Below are positions 32,019-40,985 of a DNA stretch of 64,000 nt, one piece after another. The stretch covers positions 930,001 to 994,000 of the forward strand of contig NZ_AP018685.1 of NCBI RefSeq assembly GCF_002218045.2, given 5' to 3'. The position numbers were made by a program, and so were the translations under genes. Below the pieces are notes generated by a model. The model worked only from the letters and a program-made list of their open reading frames with translations, searched no databases and was not told the origin of the DNA. This DNA comes from Vibrio rumoiensis (GTDB lineage Bacteria > Pseudomonadota > Gammaproteobacteria > Enterobacterales > Vibrionaceae). Position 1 is the first letter of the stretch. Every line of letters begins with the position of its first letter.

Positions 32019-33371
32019 ATGTTTATAGGCTTTGATTATGGAACGGCGAACTGTTCTGTCGCAATGATGGATAATGGTGAACCTCGCTTATTGCCACTGG
32101 AAGGTGACAGTCATTTTATCCCCTCGACCATTTGTGCGCCTACCCGTGAATCGGTGGCAGAATATCTGTATCGCTTTATGCAAGTTCAGCCGAAAGACAG
32201 CGCGGGTGAGCAAGCTTTACGACGTGCGATCAATCTTAATCGTGAAGAAGATATCGAGCTGCAACTTGGTGATGTGCAATTTGGTCAACACGCGCTGGAT
32301 ACTTACCTTTCTGATCCTCAAGAAGTCTACTACGTAAAATCGCCGAAATCCTTCCTAGGGGCGAGTGGTTTGCATGCCACTCAACTGGTGTTTTTTGAAG
32401 ATCTGGTTTGTAGCATGATGAAGAATATCAAGAGCCAAGCCGAACTTTCCAGTCAACAAGATATAACTCAAGCGGTGATTGGCCGCCCGATCAACTTCCA
32501 TGGCCGTGGTGGTATCGATGCCAACCGACAGGCTGAAAGTATTTTATTACACGCTGCGACTCGCGCAGGTTTTAAAGATATCGAATTTCAATTTGAGCCA
32601 GTGGCGGCAGGTTTAGAATATGAAAGTACCTTGAGCCAAAATCAAACCGTATTAGTGGTGGATATTGGGGGTGGTACCACCGATTGTTCATTGATCGAAA
32701 TGGGGCCGGATTGGCAACAAAAAACGGACCGTAGTGCCAGTTTGCTTGGTCATAGTGGGCAACGTGTTGGCGGGAACGATCTTGATATCTATCTTGCATT
32801 TAAACAAATCATGCCGTTATTTGGTTTTGGTACCCAAATGAACAGTGGGATTGAAATGCCGATCACCCAGTTTTGGAATCCGATTGCAATTAACAATGTG
32901 GTGGCACAAAAAGACTTCTATGAAGCGGCGAATTTTAAGTCGTTAAAGTTATTACAAAAAGAAGCCAAAGAGCCTGAGAAACTCGCGCGGTTATTAGCCG
33001 CCTACCAACACACTCTTGGTTATCAAATTGTGCGTAAAGCGGAAGAAGCCAAGATTGGTTTATCGGATGCTCAAAAACATTCATTGATGATGCCGGTGGC
33101 TTCCGAGTTGTTAGAGCTTGATATTCGCTTAGAACAAATGGTTGATGCGGTAGAGACACCAGTGCAAAAAATGATGGATTTGGTGACCGAAGTGATCAGC
33201 CAAGCAACAAAAAAGCCTGATGTGATTTTTATGACCGGTGGTAGTGCTCGTTCACCCTTTTTGCGTCAAGCCTTAGAGCTGCAATTACCGAATGTACCGA
33301 TTGTCAGTGGTAACTACTTTGGTTCTGTGACAGCGGGATTAGCACGTTGGGGGCAGACCGTGTTTGGTTAA
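32019..33371 (+). CDS. yegD: Hsp70-like chaperone YegD
   Basis: The 450-residue protein equals E. coli YegD in length and aligns throughout. It is an actin-like ATPase of the Hsp70 superfamily without the usual C-terminal substrate-binding lid. The phosphate-loop motifs are FIGFDYGTANCSVAMM, VVDIGGGTTDCSLIEMG and FMTGGSARSPFL; VKSPKSFLGASGL is characteristic of this subfamily. A GTG at 32013 is in frame, but GGAG at 32010-32013 with a 5-base spacer points to the ATG at 32019. Its client and physiological role are unknown. It is probably monocistronic. Confidence 0.95.
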   Translation: MFIGFDYGTANCSVAMMDNGEPRLLPLEGDSHFIPSTICAPTRESVAEYLYRFMQVQPKDSAGEQALRRAINLNREEDIELQLGDVQFGQHALDTYLSDPQEVYYVKSPKSFLGASGLHATQLVFFEDLVCSMMKNIKSQAELSSQQDITQAVIGRPINFHGRGGIDANRQAESILLHAATRAGFKDIEFQFEPVAAGLEYESTLSQNQTVLVVDIGGGTTDCSLIEMGPDWQQKTDRSASLLGHSGQRVGGNDLDIYLAFKQIMPLFGFGTQMNSGIEMPITQFWNPIAINNVVAQKDFYEAANFKSLKLLQKEAKEPEKLARLLAAYQHTLGYQIVRKAEEAKIGLSDAQKHSLMMPVASELLELDIRLEQMVDAVETPVQKMMDLVTEVISQATKKPDVIFMTGGSARSPFLRQALELQLPNVPIVSGNYFGSVTAGLARWGQTVFG

Positions 33372-33443
33372 TTGGTACATCATCGTGGAATGAAGCTTTC
33401 AGCTACACTCAACAAGTCCGCTTGATTTTTATTTAGGATTCTT

Positions 33444-34328
33444 ATGAAAACCCCAGCTTCAATTTATAAAAATAAAAAGTTTCATAACTTAAATTCACAG
33501 GAACTAGAAAAAAGTAAGTCGAGTTTTTTCAAAAATCTCGCGATCTTGTCACGTTATATTACTGAAAAGCGGGTTGATGTGAATCCACAGCAAGCCATCC
33601 CGGTTGAAGCGTTGACACCGGCTAAACTTGAGCAGCTAAGTTCAAGCCAACTTCATGTGATTAAACTAGGTCACTCTTCTTTGTTACTTAAAGTGTATGG
33701 TGAATATTGGTTGTTGGATCCGGTGTTTTCGAAGCGGGCTTCCCCTTTTCCTTTTTTAGGGCCGAAGCGTTTTCATCCTGCACCAATTGATATTGAAGCA
33801 TTGCCAGAGATCGATAAGGTTCTGATTTCACATGACCACTATGATCATTTAGATAAACAAGCGATTCGAGCGTTAGCCCATAAAACAAAACAGTTTTTAG
33901 TGCCGATGGGGATTGATCTTCGTTTATATGAATGGGGGGTTGAAGAGGAACAAGTTTATTACTTTGATTGGTGGGAAGAGCTCGCAATCGATAACGGCTT
34001 CATTGCTTATACTCCCGCGCAACATTTTTCAGGTCGAGGATTAGGCGATGGTAATAAAACACTTTGGGGTTCATGGGTGATTAAAGCCGGAGAGCATAGC
34101 GTATTTTTTAGTGGTGATTCCGGCTACTTCTCAGGCTTTAAAGATATTGGCGCGAAATATGGTCCTTTTGATTTGGCTTTTCATCCTTGGTATGAACCAT
34201 TAGATCGCATTCATCGTTTGGCTCAAGAACAACAAGTCGACTTATTAACGCCGAAGTTTGGCCAAGTGATCACACTTGGTACGGATAATCTCACATCCGT
34301 TTGGTGGGAAAGTCTAAAGCAAAAATAA
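33444..34328 (+). CDS. Metallo-beta-lactamase-fold hydrolase (NAPE-PLD-like), with probable internal deletion
   Basis: The 294-residue protein has the metal-binding motif SHDHYDHLD, a later QHFSGRG histidine and the aspartate in FFSGDSGYF, as in the NAPE-hydrolysing phospholipase D-like family. After GDSGY, family members continue GPFDLA..., then about 45 residues including a metal-ligand histidine in an HWGTF-type motif, then a LxxHPWYEP-type segment. Here KYGPFDLA runs directly into FHPWYEPLDRI (near 34170-34182), so that block is absent with the frame kept. The enzyme is therefore probably impaired, unless another residue replaces the ligand. AGGA precedes the ATG. A terminator shared with ybiT follows. 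Confidence 0.8.
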   Translation: MKTPASIYKNKKFHNLNSQELEKSKSSFFKNLAILSRYITEKRVDVNPQQAIPVEALTPAKLEQLSSSQLHVIKLGHSSLLLKVYGEYWLLDPVFSKRASPFPFLGPKRFHPAPIDIEALPEIDKVLISHDHYDHLDKQAIRALAHKTKQFLVPMGIDLRLYEWGVEEEQVYYFDWWEELAIDNGFIAYTPAQHFSGRGLGDGNKTLWGSWVIKAGEHSVFFSGDSGYFSGFKDIGAKYGPFDLAFHPWYEPLDRIHRLAQEQQVDLLTPKFGQVITLGTDNLTSVWWESLKQK

Positions 34329-34355
34329 AATGAATAAGATTTTATAGCATTAAAT

Positions 34356-34399
34356 AAAAACGCCCCCATTCTTGTCTTTCAAAGTATGAGGGCGTTTTA
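34356..34399. terminator. Bidirectional terminator between the hydrolase gene and ybiT
   Basis: AAAACGCCCCCAT faces ATGAGGGCGTTTT, with A/T runs on both sides, between two converging genes. Confidence 0.8.
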
Positions 34400-34447
34400 G
34401 TTTCAGAAGTTCAGCGTAGTAAATCTGCGAAAGGAAAGTCGTGGGGG

Positions 34448-36052
34448 TTAAGCCACAGCCATGATTTTCTTTTGATGATCTAGGTACTCATCATAAGTGC
34501 CTTGGAAGTTCACTAATTTCTTGTCTTTCACATCAATGATCGATGTCGCCAATGATGAAACAAATTCACGGTCGTGGCTCACGAAGATTAAGGTGCCTTT
34601 ATAGACTTTAAGTGCTGAGTTTAACGCTTCAATCGCTTCCATATCCATGTGGTTGGTTGGTTCATCCATCACTAACACGTTGATGTCTTGCATCATTAAT
34701 TTACCAAACAATAGGCGGTTCTTTTCACCCCCCGAGCAATTACGGGCTTTTTTATTGGCATCATCAGCGGTAAATAACAGGCGGCCTAAAATCCCACGGA
34801 CCATTAAGTCATCATGCTTAGTGGTGCGCCATTGTGAAATCCAATCGAAGATGCTTAAGTCATTATCAAAATCTTTCGTGCTATCTTGCGGACAGTAGCC
34901 GATAGACGCATTTTCTGACCATTTTACAATGCCTTGTTTTTGCTCTAAGTCTTTCACTAAGCAGCGTAGAAAGGTGGTTTTACCGACACCGTTTTCACCA
35001 ATAACGGCAAGGCGTGTACCAGCTTCAAGGAGGAGATTACCGCCTTCAAATAACAGTTCATCTTCAAACGCATGACCAAGATCTTGCAGTTCTAATGCCA
35101 AACGGTGCAGCTTCTTACCTTCACCAAAATCAATCGATGGGCTCATACGGCTAGAGGATTTCACTTCATCAAGTTTGATTTTATCCATCTTCTTAGCACG
35201 AGAACTGGCTTGCTTGGCTTTCGATGCGTTGGCACCAAAACGGTTTACGAAGTCTTGCAGTTCGCTAATTTCTGCGGCTTTCTTTGCGTTGCTAGACAAC
35301 AGTTGCTCACGGATAAGCCCTGATGCTTCGAGGAAGTATTCGTAGTTACCTGGGTAGATGCGTAATTCGCCGTAATCAATATCAGCCATGTGGGTACAAA
35401 CTGAGTTTAAGAAGTGACGGTCATGCGAGATGATGATCATAGTGCATTTACGTTGGTTCAGTTCTTCGGCCAGCCAATTGATTGTATGGATATCCAAGTT
35501 GTTGGTTGGTTCATCAAGCAACAAAATATCAGGGTTAGCAAATAAAGCTTGAGCGAGTAGCACACGTAATTTCCAACCGGGTGCGACACGTTGCATCAAG
35601 TCAAAATGAAATTCTTCTTCGATACCCGCTTGGATGAGAATGTCGCCCGCACGGCTTTCGGCTGTGTAGCCATCCATTTCGGCAAATTCGCTTTCAAGCT
35701 CTGCGACTTTCATGCCGTCTTCTTCGCTCATTTCTGGTAAAGAATAAATACGGTCGCGTTCTTGTTTGATTTCCCATAACTTGCGATCACCCATGATCAC
35801 CACATCAATGACGTTATGGTGCTCAAACGCGAATTGATCCTGACTTAGTACACCCAGTTTTAATCCTGGAGTAATGGATACGTTGCCAGAGCTTGGCGCA
35901 AGCGCTCCGCTGAGGATTTTCATAAAGGTTGATTTACCGCAACCATTAGCGCCAATTAAGCCATAACGATTGCCATTGCCAAATTTGGCTGAGATGTTTT
36001 CAAATAAAGGTTCAGCACCAAATTGCATGGTGATGTTTGCGGTTGAAATCAA
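34448..36052 (-). CDS. ybiT: ABC-F ATPase YbiT
   Basis: ABC-F proteins are cytoplasmic twin ATPases that act on the ribosome. The 534-residue product aligns with E. coli YbiT along its length. It has two Walker A motifs (GANGCGKST, GENGVGKTT), two Walker B motifs (ILLLDEPTNNLD, VLVMDEPTNHMD), the inter-domain linker (about residues 245-310) and the first signature region VAPGWKLRVLLAQALF, which is degenerate as in YbiT. The second signature reads CSGGEKNR instead of LSGGE. The start is TTG, with AAGGA 6 bases upstream; it matches the family N-terminus (ISTANITMQFG). It is monocistronic. Confidence 0.95.
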   Translation of the reverse strand: MISTANITMQFGAEPLFENISAKFGNGNRYGLIGANGCGKSTFMKILSGALAPSSGNVSITPGLKLGVLSQDQFAFEHHNVIDVVIMGDRKLWEIKQERDRIYSLPEMSEEDGMKVAELESEFAEMDGYTAESRAGDILIQAGIEEEFHFDLMQRVAPGWKLRVLLAQALFANPDILLLDEPTNNLDIHTINWLAEELNQRKCTMIIISHDRHFLNSVCTHMADIDYGELRIYPGNYEYFLEASGLIREQLLSSNAKKAAEISELQDFVNRFGANASKAKQASSRAKKMDKIKLDEVKSSSRMSPSIDFGEGKKLHRLALELQDLGHAFEDELLFEGGNLLLEAGTRLAVIGENGVGKTTFLRCLVKDLEQKQGIVKWSENASIGYCPQDSTKDFDNDLSIFDWISQWRTTKHDDLMVRGILGRLLFTADDANKKARNCSGGEKNRLLFGKLMMQDINVLVMDEPTNHMDMEAIEALNSALKVYKGTLIFVSHDREFVSSLATSIIDVKDKKLVNFQGTYDEYLDHQKKIMAVA

Positions 36053-36230
36053 AGAAATATCCTTAGGTGATGGGTAGCACTGAATAGCAGGTAGAACGCA
36101 TCAAAATTGAAGTGTAAATAGGCGGCGGATTATACAGACTTATCGTCTAAAGAACAGACAATAAATATTAAGAGTGATGGTAAACAGATGTTATGCTGAT
36201 TCGGATGTAACCGTATTGAAGGGATGATAA

Positions 36231-36815
36231 ATGGCTAAGCGAAATTCACCATCGTGTGACAGAAATAAACAACCGATTTTAGATGTGATAGCGCCGCACT
36301 TTTTCAAAGTATCTCAAATACTCGAAATCGGTTCAGGTACAGGGCAGCATGCGGTGTTTTTTGCTAAACATCTACCGCATGTAATATGGCAAACCAGTGA
36401 TGTGGTTGATAATCATGACAGTATTAATGCGTGGATAACTGAGAGCATGCTATCTAATGTTCAATCGCCTGTGGAGTTTATGCTCGGCCGAGACTCATGG
36501 CCAGCTATCAATGTGGATGCGGTATTTACTGCTAATACCACTCACATTATGCAACCACAAGAAGCTAAGATTATGATGGAGCAGGTCGCTCAGCATTTAC
36601 CAAGAGGAGGCGTATTTTGTCAGTACGGGCCGATGAAGGTGAATGGTGAGTTTACCAGCGAGAGTAATCAAGCTTTTGATTGCAAGATTCGCGGTGAAGG
36701 ACGAGGTGGCATTCGTGATATTGAAGAATTAAAAGAGTGGGCGGTAGATATGACGTTGAGTGAGATCTACCCAATGCCTGCAAACAACTTTCTTTTGGTT
36801 TGGCATAAGCATTAA
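36231..36815 (+). CDS. DUF938 SAM-dependent methyltransferase-like protein
   Basis: The 194-residue protein starts with MAKRNSPSCDRNKQPILDVI, the usual DUF938 opening (SPAxxRNxxPIL). A SAM-binding motif follows (ILEIGSGTGQHAVFFA), then WQTSDV at the second acidic position. The conserved AVFTANTTHIM and GVFCQYGPMKVNG come later. Fold and motifs indicate a class I methyltransferase; the substrate is unknown. GAAGGG precedes the ATG. It is alone, divergent from ybiT, and converges on the OmpA-like gene across a symmetric terminator. Confidence 0.9.
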   Translation: MAKRNSPSCDRNKQPILDVIAPHFFKVSQILEIGSGTGQHAVFFAKHLPHVIWQTSDVVDNHDSINAWITESMLSNVQSPVEFMLGRDSWPAINVDAVFTANTTHIMQPQEAKIMMEQVAQHLPRGGVFCQYGPMKVNGEFTSESNQAFDCKIRGEGRGGIRDIEELKEWAVDMTLSEIYPMPANNFLLVWHKH

Positions 36816-36846
36816 TTAACGCGGTTTCAGTAAAGTGATTTAAATA

Positions 36847-36880
36847 AAAAAGAGTGAAGCCACGATGACTTCACTCTTTT
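36847..36880. terminator. Terminator between the DUF938 and OmpA-like genes
   Basis: AAAAGAGTGAAG faces CTTCACTCTTTT, a perfect 12-bp stem usable from both strands. Confidence 0.88.
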
Positions 36881-36938
36881 AAAATCAGCTTATTTAACCC
36901 ACATTACCTAACAAGGTGAATTGTGGTTAAGAAGGCGA

Positions 36939-37475
36939 TTATTCAGCAGCAGCTTCAGTGTCTGTTGCTTCTGGAGCAGCTTCTGCTGGTTGTTCGATTT
37001 CAATGGTTACACTAACGTCAGCGCGACGGTTTTGTGCGCGACCTTCAGTGGTATCGTTGCTAGCAACTGGAGAAGCTTCACCTTCGCCGCTAACAGAAAT
37101 TAGGCTAGCATCGAAGCCTTTGCCTGTTAGGTAATCTGCAACCGCTTGAGCACGCTCTTCAGATAGCTTTTGGTTGTACTCATCAGTACCTACGCTGTCA
37201 GTGTGGCCAACGATAGTGATTGATTTAAGGTTAGCCGCTGTTGCTTTGCTTACCGCTTCGTCAATTGCGTCAGTTGTTTTTAGAGTAGCTGAATCAAAAT
37301 CGAATAATAGATCAGCACTTAGGCTAACTGGAGCCATTACTGGAGCTGCTGGTGCTTCTTGTGTCGTTGTTGGCGCTTCAGCTACTTCTTCACTTGAACT
37401 ACAGCCAGCTAGTGATGCCATTAGGCCAAGAGCACAAGCCATACCTAGATAATTTTTTTTCATACGTTTTTCCAT
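36939..37475 (-). CDS. OmpA-family peptidoglycan-binding lipoprotein
   Basis: The 178-residue protein has a signal peptide ending in the lipobox SLAGC (Cys25), so it is lipid-anchored. An Ala/Pro/Glu-rich linker follows (to about residue 50), then a C-terminal OmpA domain. That domain includes LLFDFDSATLKTTDAIDEAV, ITIVGHTDSVGTDEYNQKLS and EGRAQNRRADVSV, with the conserved Asp and Arg that contact diaminopimelate in peptidoglycan. It resembles Pal in layout, but it is not beside tolB and it ends in an acidic tail, so it is a separate envelope lipoprotein. GGAG precedes the ATG. The acidic C-terminus (EAAPEATDTEAAAE) is unusual. Confidence 0.9.
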   Translation of the reverse strand: MEKRMKKNYLGMACALGLMASLAGCSSSEEVAEAPTTTQEAPAAPVMAPVSLSADLLFDFDSATLKTTDAIDEAVSKATAANLKSITIVGHTDSVGTDEYNQKLSEERAQAVADYLTGKGFDASLISVSGEGEASPVASNDTTEGRAQNRRADVSVTIEIEQPAEAAPEATDTEAAAE

Positions 37476-37860
37476 TATTGTTACTCCGATATTGAGCTAG
37501 AGACTTATTTAATCCTGTCGCTACTTTGTAACTAATCAGATTCTCTTTAGAGCCACAATTGAGAATTCAGTTAGCGATTCTAAATATAGCTGAAATAGTC
37601 ATTTTATTACAGTTTGCCGTATTTAAATATATGTTTAAACATCAACAATTATTTGTAATATGGTCAATAGTAAATGAAAAAACAAGAATTTACCTAATGA
37701 AATAGTGTTAAAAATCTGTCATTTTTATTAAAGATCTAAAAGAGCAGCTAAACAGAACGTTAATCAACATGTCTATTTTTCGTGGTTACTTCGCTAAAGG
37801 ATGCTCTGTCAAATATTGATTGTTCATCATGGCTGTCAATTGTCAGAAATATAATTTAGA
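37476..37860. other. AT-rich intergenic region, no gene seen
   Basis: This 385-bp stretch upstream of the OmpA-like gene is AT-rich and has no open frame with a plausible start. It should hold that gene's promoter; TTGACC near 37660 on the minus strand is a possible -35, but no convincing -10 at the right distance was found. No terminator for fhuB was recognised. Confidence 0.6.
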
Positions 37861-39840
37861 TCAGCGCTGAGTTTTTTGTCCACGGATTAGCAGAAGTAAG
37901 AAGTAACTGCCACCGATAATCGAGACGACGGTTCCGGCAGCAATTTGCATTGGAAATAACACTATTTGACCTATCCAATCGGCAAGTAACATTAATAGCC
38001 CACCCATTAATCCTGCAACCAGTAGCTGTGAGCGAGCTTGTTTGGCGCCAATCATCACTGCCATGTGTGGTGCGAGTAAACCCACAAAGGCAACAGGGCC
38101 CATGGTCGTGGTAACCAACGCGCATAGTAGGGCTACACTGCAAAGTAGAATGACGCTGGTGGCTTGTACATTTAACCCGCGAGCAGCAGCAAATTGACGG
38201 CCTGCTGAAATAAGTGTTAGCCAGCGAGACACACTGATTAATGCTGAAAAAATAACAGTAACACTAAGCGCTAAAATAATCGCGCCATGACCGGTAACTC
38301 GATAGGTCGAGCCAGCTAACCAGCCTATGATGGTATAGGTATCTTGGGTGCCTTTTGCGAGTGCAAATTGGACTAGAGATTCGATTAATGCACTGATGGC
38401 AATACCGATTAGGATCATACTCGATGGCGCAAATTGATTTTTACGCCCTAGAAGGAGTAGGGCGACCAGTACAATCATACTACCTGCGAATGCAATCCAT
38501 GAGCCTGAAGCAAAGATATTGGTGCCTAAAAATACCGTCGCGCCAACTAATGCAAAGGTGGCCCCAGCGGAGATGCCAAGAATATCAGGGCTCGCTAATG
38601 GGTTGTAAATAAGGCGTTGCAATACAGTGCCCGCGGCTGCGAGAGCAACGCCAGCGGAAAGAGCTGTCACAAAACGAGGCCAACGTAGATCCCACGTAAA
38701 GGCATCAGGAATTGCCCAATGGAAACCGTTATCCGTCATGGATAACGTAGCACTGACAAACAACATAACGCATGTCATCGCGAATAATGCCGGTACCGCT
38801 AGGTTAGAGAGATAATTTTTACTTGGTGGAAGCTTGATGGAAATTTGGTCTTGTGCTTTCAACGCGCGGCGGCTGAACCAAACGAGAGCGGGCGCGCCAA
38901 TGGCTGCTGCTGTCGTACCGCTAGGTATCATTTCTTGAGTGAATTGGCTAATTAACAGCGCCAGTATATCGGTAGCTAAAAGGGCGATGCTACCAATGAC
39001 CATACTGGTATACAGCTCAGCTTTCGGTGTTCTCGCGCCAATGGCACGGGCAATATTAGGTGACAACAAACCAATAAAGCTAATCACACCAACCGCAGTA
39101 ATTGAAGCGGAGACGACCCATAGGCCAAGTGCGATGAGAACAATGAAATAAGGAATAACATTGAGACCACGAGCGGCTGCGCCCTGATGCCCTAACCGCA
39201 TTAAGTTTAGAATACGCGGCGCGATAGCCAGTAATACAAGAGCAACCGAGAGCCTAGGTAATAACCATTGCACCATTTCCCAGCCATTTTGTGCAAGATC
39301 GCCAGCGCCCCAAATAAACACGTTTTTCGCGTATTGATCATTGAGTAAAATAATCGCAGTCGCAATCGCGCCAAATAAGATGTTGACGACCATACCGGAT
39401 AAAATCAACGGCAGACCGGTAATGTTTTTCGGTCCAGCAATCGTAATCACAAGTCCCATGGCAAACATTGCCCCTACCATTGCCGAGAGGGCCATGTAAT
39501 CGCTGGCTAAATTAGGAAACCAAACATTGACCACAATTAAGGCTAACCATGCACCAGAAGAGGTTCCGAGTGTCAGTGGTGATGTCAGCGAGTTTTGAGT
39601 CAATTGCTGCATCAAACTACCAACTAGGCCAAGCATTGCCCCGACGATAATGGCCATTACCGCGCGAGGTAGTTGGGCGTAAACAAAATTGAAATCGGCA
39701 AATTCTTGTGCTTCTGCACCCATCAATAAATGCCACTGTTGATAAAGGGACAATGGGTTGGCGATTTGCAAGCTAGTCACTGCGATAAGCAGTAACGCTA
39801 AAAAACTAGCAATGATGATAGGGAAGCGAAGGGAAGACAT
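37861..39840 (-). CDS. fhuB: Hydroxamate siderophore ABC permease FhuB (double-length)
   Basis: FhuB is the inner-membrane channel for ferric hydroxamates. At 659 residues it is a fusion of two FecCD-type permease halves, the hallmark of FhuB. Each half has the conserved coupling region: LGLVGSLMQQLTQNSLTSP / GTSSGAW in the first, and AAAGTVLQRLIYNPLASP / GISAGATFAL in the second. Each half ends with VGLLAPH- or IGLLSPN-type motifs. It is the last gene of fhuACDB, 166 bp after fhuD. AGGA before the ATG lies inside a copy of a CTAGGAA repeat. Confidence 0.95.
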   Translation of the reverse strand: MSSLRFPIIIASFLALLLIAVTSLQIANPLSLYQQWHLLMGAEAQEFADFNFVYAQLPRAVMAIIVGAMLGLVGSLMQQLTQNSLTSPLTLGTSSGAWLALIVVNVWFPNLASDYMALSAMVGAMFAMGLVITIAGPKNITGLPLILSGMVVNILFGAIATAIILLNDQYAKNVFIWGAGDLAQNGWEMVQWLLPRLSVALVLLAIAPRILNLMRLGHQGAAARGLNVIPYFIVLIALGLWVVSASITAVGVISFIGLLSPNIARAIGARTPKAELYTSMVIGSIALLATDILALLISQFTQEMIPSGTTAAAIGAPALVWFSRRALKAQDQISIKLPPSKNYLSNLAVPALFAMTCVMLFVSATLSMTDNGFHWAIPDAFTWDLRWPRFVTALSAGVALAAAGTVLQRLIYNPLASPDILGISAGATFALVGATVFLGTNIFASGSWIAFAGSMIVLVALLLLGRKNQFAPSSMILIGIAISALIESLVQFALAKGTQDTYTIIGWLAGSTYRVTGHGAIILALSVTVIFSALISVSRWLTLISAGRQFAAARGLNVQATSVILLCSVALLCALVTTTMGPVAFVGLLAPHMAVMIGAKQARSQLLVAGLMGGLLMLLADWIGQIVLFPMQIAAGTVVSIIGGSYFLLLLIRGQKTQR

Positions 39841-39843
39841 GTT

Positions 39844-40001
39844 GGGTTCCTAGTTTCGAGTTCCTAGTCCCTAGATTCGAGCCTAGTAGATTAGTGATTC
39901 TCTATAATATTCTTATGCTGCTAATTTGATATTGTTAATAAGGAAATTATTTTTAGCCGTGGAGCTTTTCCTAGGAACTAGGGACTAGAACCTAGGAACT
40001 T
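39844..40001. repeat. Inverted TTCCTAGT-type repeats between fhuD and fhuB
   Basis: GGTTCCTAGTTTCGAG and TTCCTAGTCCCTAG (39845-39873) face CTAGGAACTAGGGACTAG and CTAGGAACT (39970-40000) in opposite orientation across about 95 bp. CTAGTCCCTAG/CTAGGGACTAG pairs perfectly. The repeat on the fhuB side supplies the AGGA of the fhuB ribosome-binding site. Confidence 0.8.
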
Positions 40002-40006
40002 ATTTT

Positions 40007-40921
40007 CTATGGCTTTATTTCCAACAAACTCTTGGTGATGGATTCGGCAATATATTGCATCGACATTGCCCCACCATAATTCCAAACTGGGTCGGCTTCA
40101 TTAACATGACCATTGCGGACAAATGGCATCGCTTTCCATAACATCGATTTATTCAATTGTGCTTTTTGCGTATCAGAAAAGGGGCCGAAGTAGATCACAT
40201 AACCGTCTTTAATATGCTGCAGATCGGTGATTCTCTTTTGTACGATCCCCCATTCCTTTGCCGGTTGAGGTAGGGCCGTGGTTAAGCCTAATTGATGGAT
40301 CACGTAGTCCGTGGTGGAATTACTCGCATATAAGTAGATAGAAGTTTGGTTGGCAAAACGCATCGCTGCCACACTTGGCATTTCTCCATTAAAGGCCGTT
40401 TCTAGCTGAGCTCTTAAATCAGCAAAACGTTGGTTCATGGCGTTAAGTTTTTGTTCGGCCAATTCACTTTTATTTACTATCGCTGCAATATTGCGAAAGT
40501 TTTCGATCGCCGCTTGAGCACTGTCTTGGTCGGCATTATAGGCTTGATAATATAAAACGGGCGCAATAGTTTGCAGACGAGGGATCAAATCTTTCTGTGG
40601 AGATGCCGCCAAAATTAAGTCAGGTTTTAATTCTGCTAGCTTCTGCATGTTGGGTTCTGCGCGAGTGCCGAGGTCTTCAACTGAATTCGGTATCGCGGGT
40701 TTTACCACCCAGGTGGTGTAGTCTTTGATGTTTGGCACGCCAACTGGTGTAATCCCTAATTCAAGTAATTGCTCAGCGAGATCCCAGTTTAAAGCGACAA
40801 TTCGCTTAGGATGATCATTAAGTTGATGCTCGCCTAGGCTATCGATGACGGTCATCGACGCGAAACTTGGTAGGCTAAATGTCGTTATAATTAAGGCGAA
40901 TAGTTTGAACAATGTTTTCAT
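40007..40921 (-). CDS. fhuD: Periplasmic ferric-hydroxamate binding protein FhuD
   Basis: FhuD captures the ferric siderophore in the periplasm and delivers it to FhuBC. The 304-residue protein has a signal peptide (LFALIITTFSLPSFA) and no lipobox, so it is soluble. The class III binding-protein fold is shown by HPKRIVALNWDLAEQLLELG, LKPDLILAASPQKDLIPRLQ, and the C-terminal HVNEADPVWNYGGAMSMQYI, which contains the Trp/Tyr ligand-contact region typical of FhuD. Its upstream region, like that of fhuB, contains the CTAGGAA repeat. Confidence 0.94.
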   Translation of the reverse strand: MKTLFKLFALIITTFSLPSFASMTVIDSLGEHQLNDHPKRIVALNWDLAEQLLELGITPVGVPNIKDYTTWVVKPAIPNSVEDLGTRAEPNMQKLAELKPDLILAASPQKDLIPRLQTIAPVLYYQAYNADQDSAQAAIENFRNIAAIVNKSELAEQKLNAMNQRFADLRAQLETAFNGEMPSVAAMRFANQTSIYLYASNSTTDYVIHQLGLTTALPQPAKEWGIVQKRITDLQHIKDGYVIYFGPFSDTQKAQLNKSMLWKAMPFVRNGHVNEADPVWNYGGAMSMQYIAESITKSLLEIKP

Positions 40922-40930
40922 ATTGAAAAG

Positions 40931-40963
40931 GGTTCCTAGTTTCTGCTTCCTAGTTCCTAGGAA
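40931..40963. repeat. TTCCTAGT-type repeat between fhuC and fhuD
   Basis: GGTTCCTAGTTTCTGC then TTCCTAGTTCCTAGGAA. On the minus strand CTAGGAACCC sits just before the fhuD start and supplies its AGGA. Confidence 0.75.
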
Positions 40964-40985
40964 AAACGATAAGTCTTGCTGAGTG

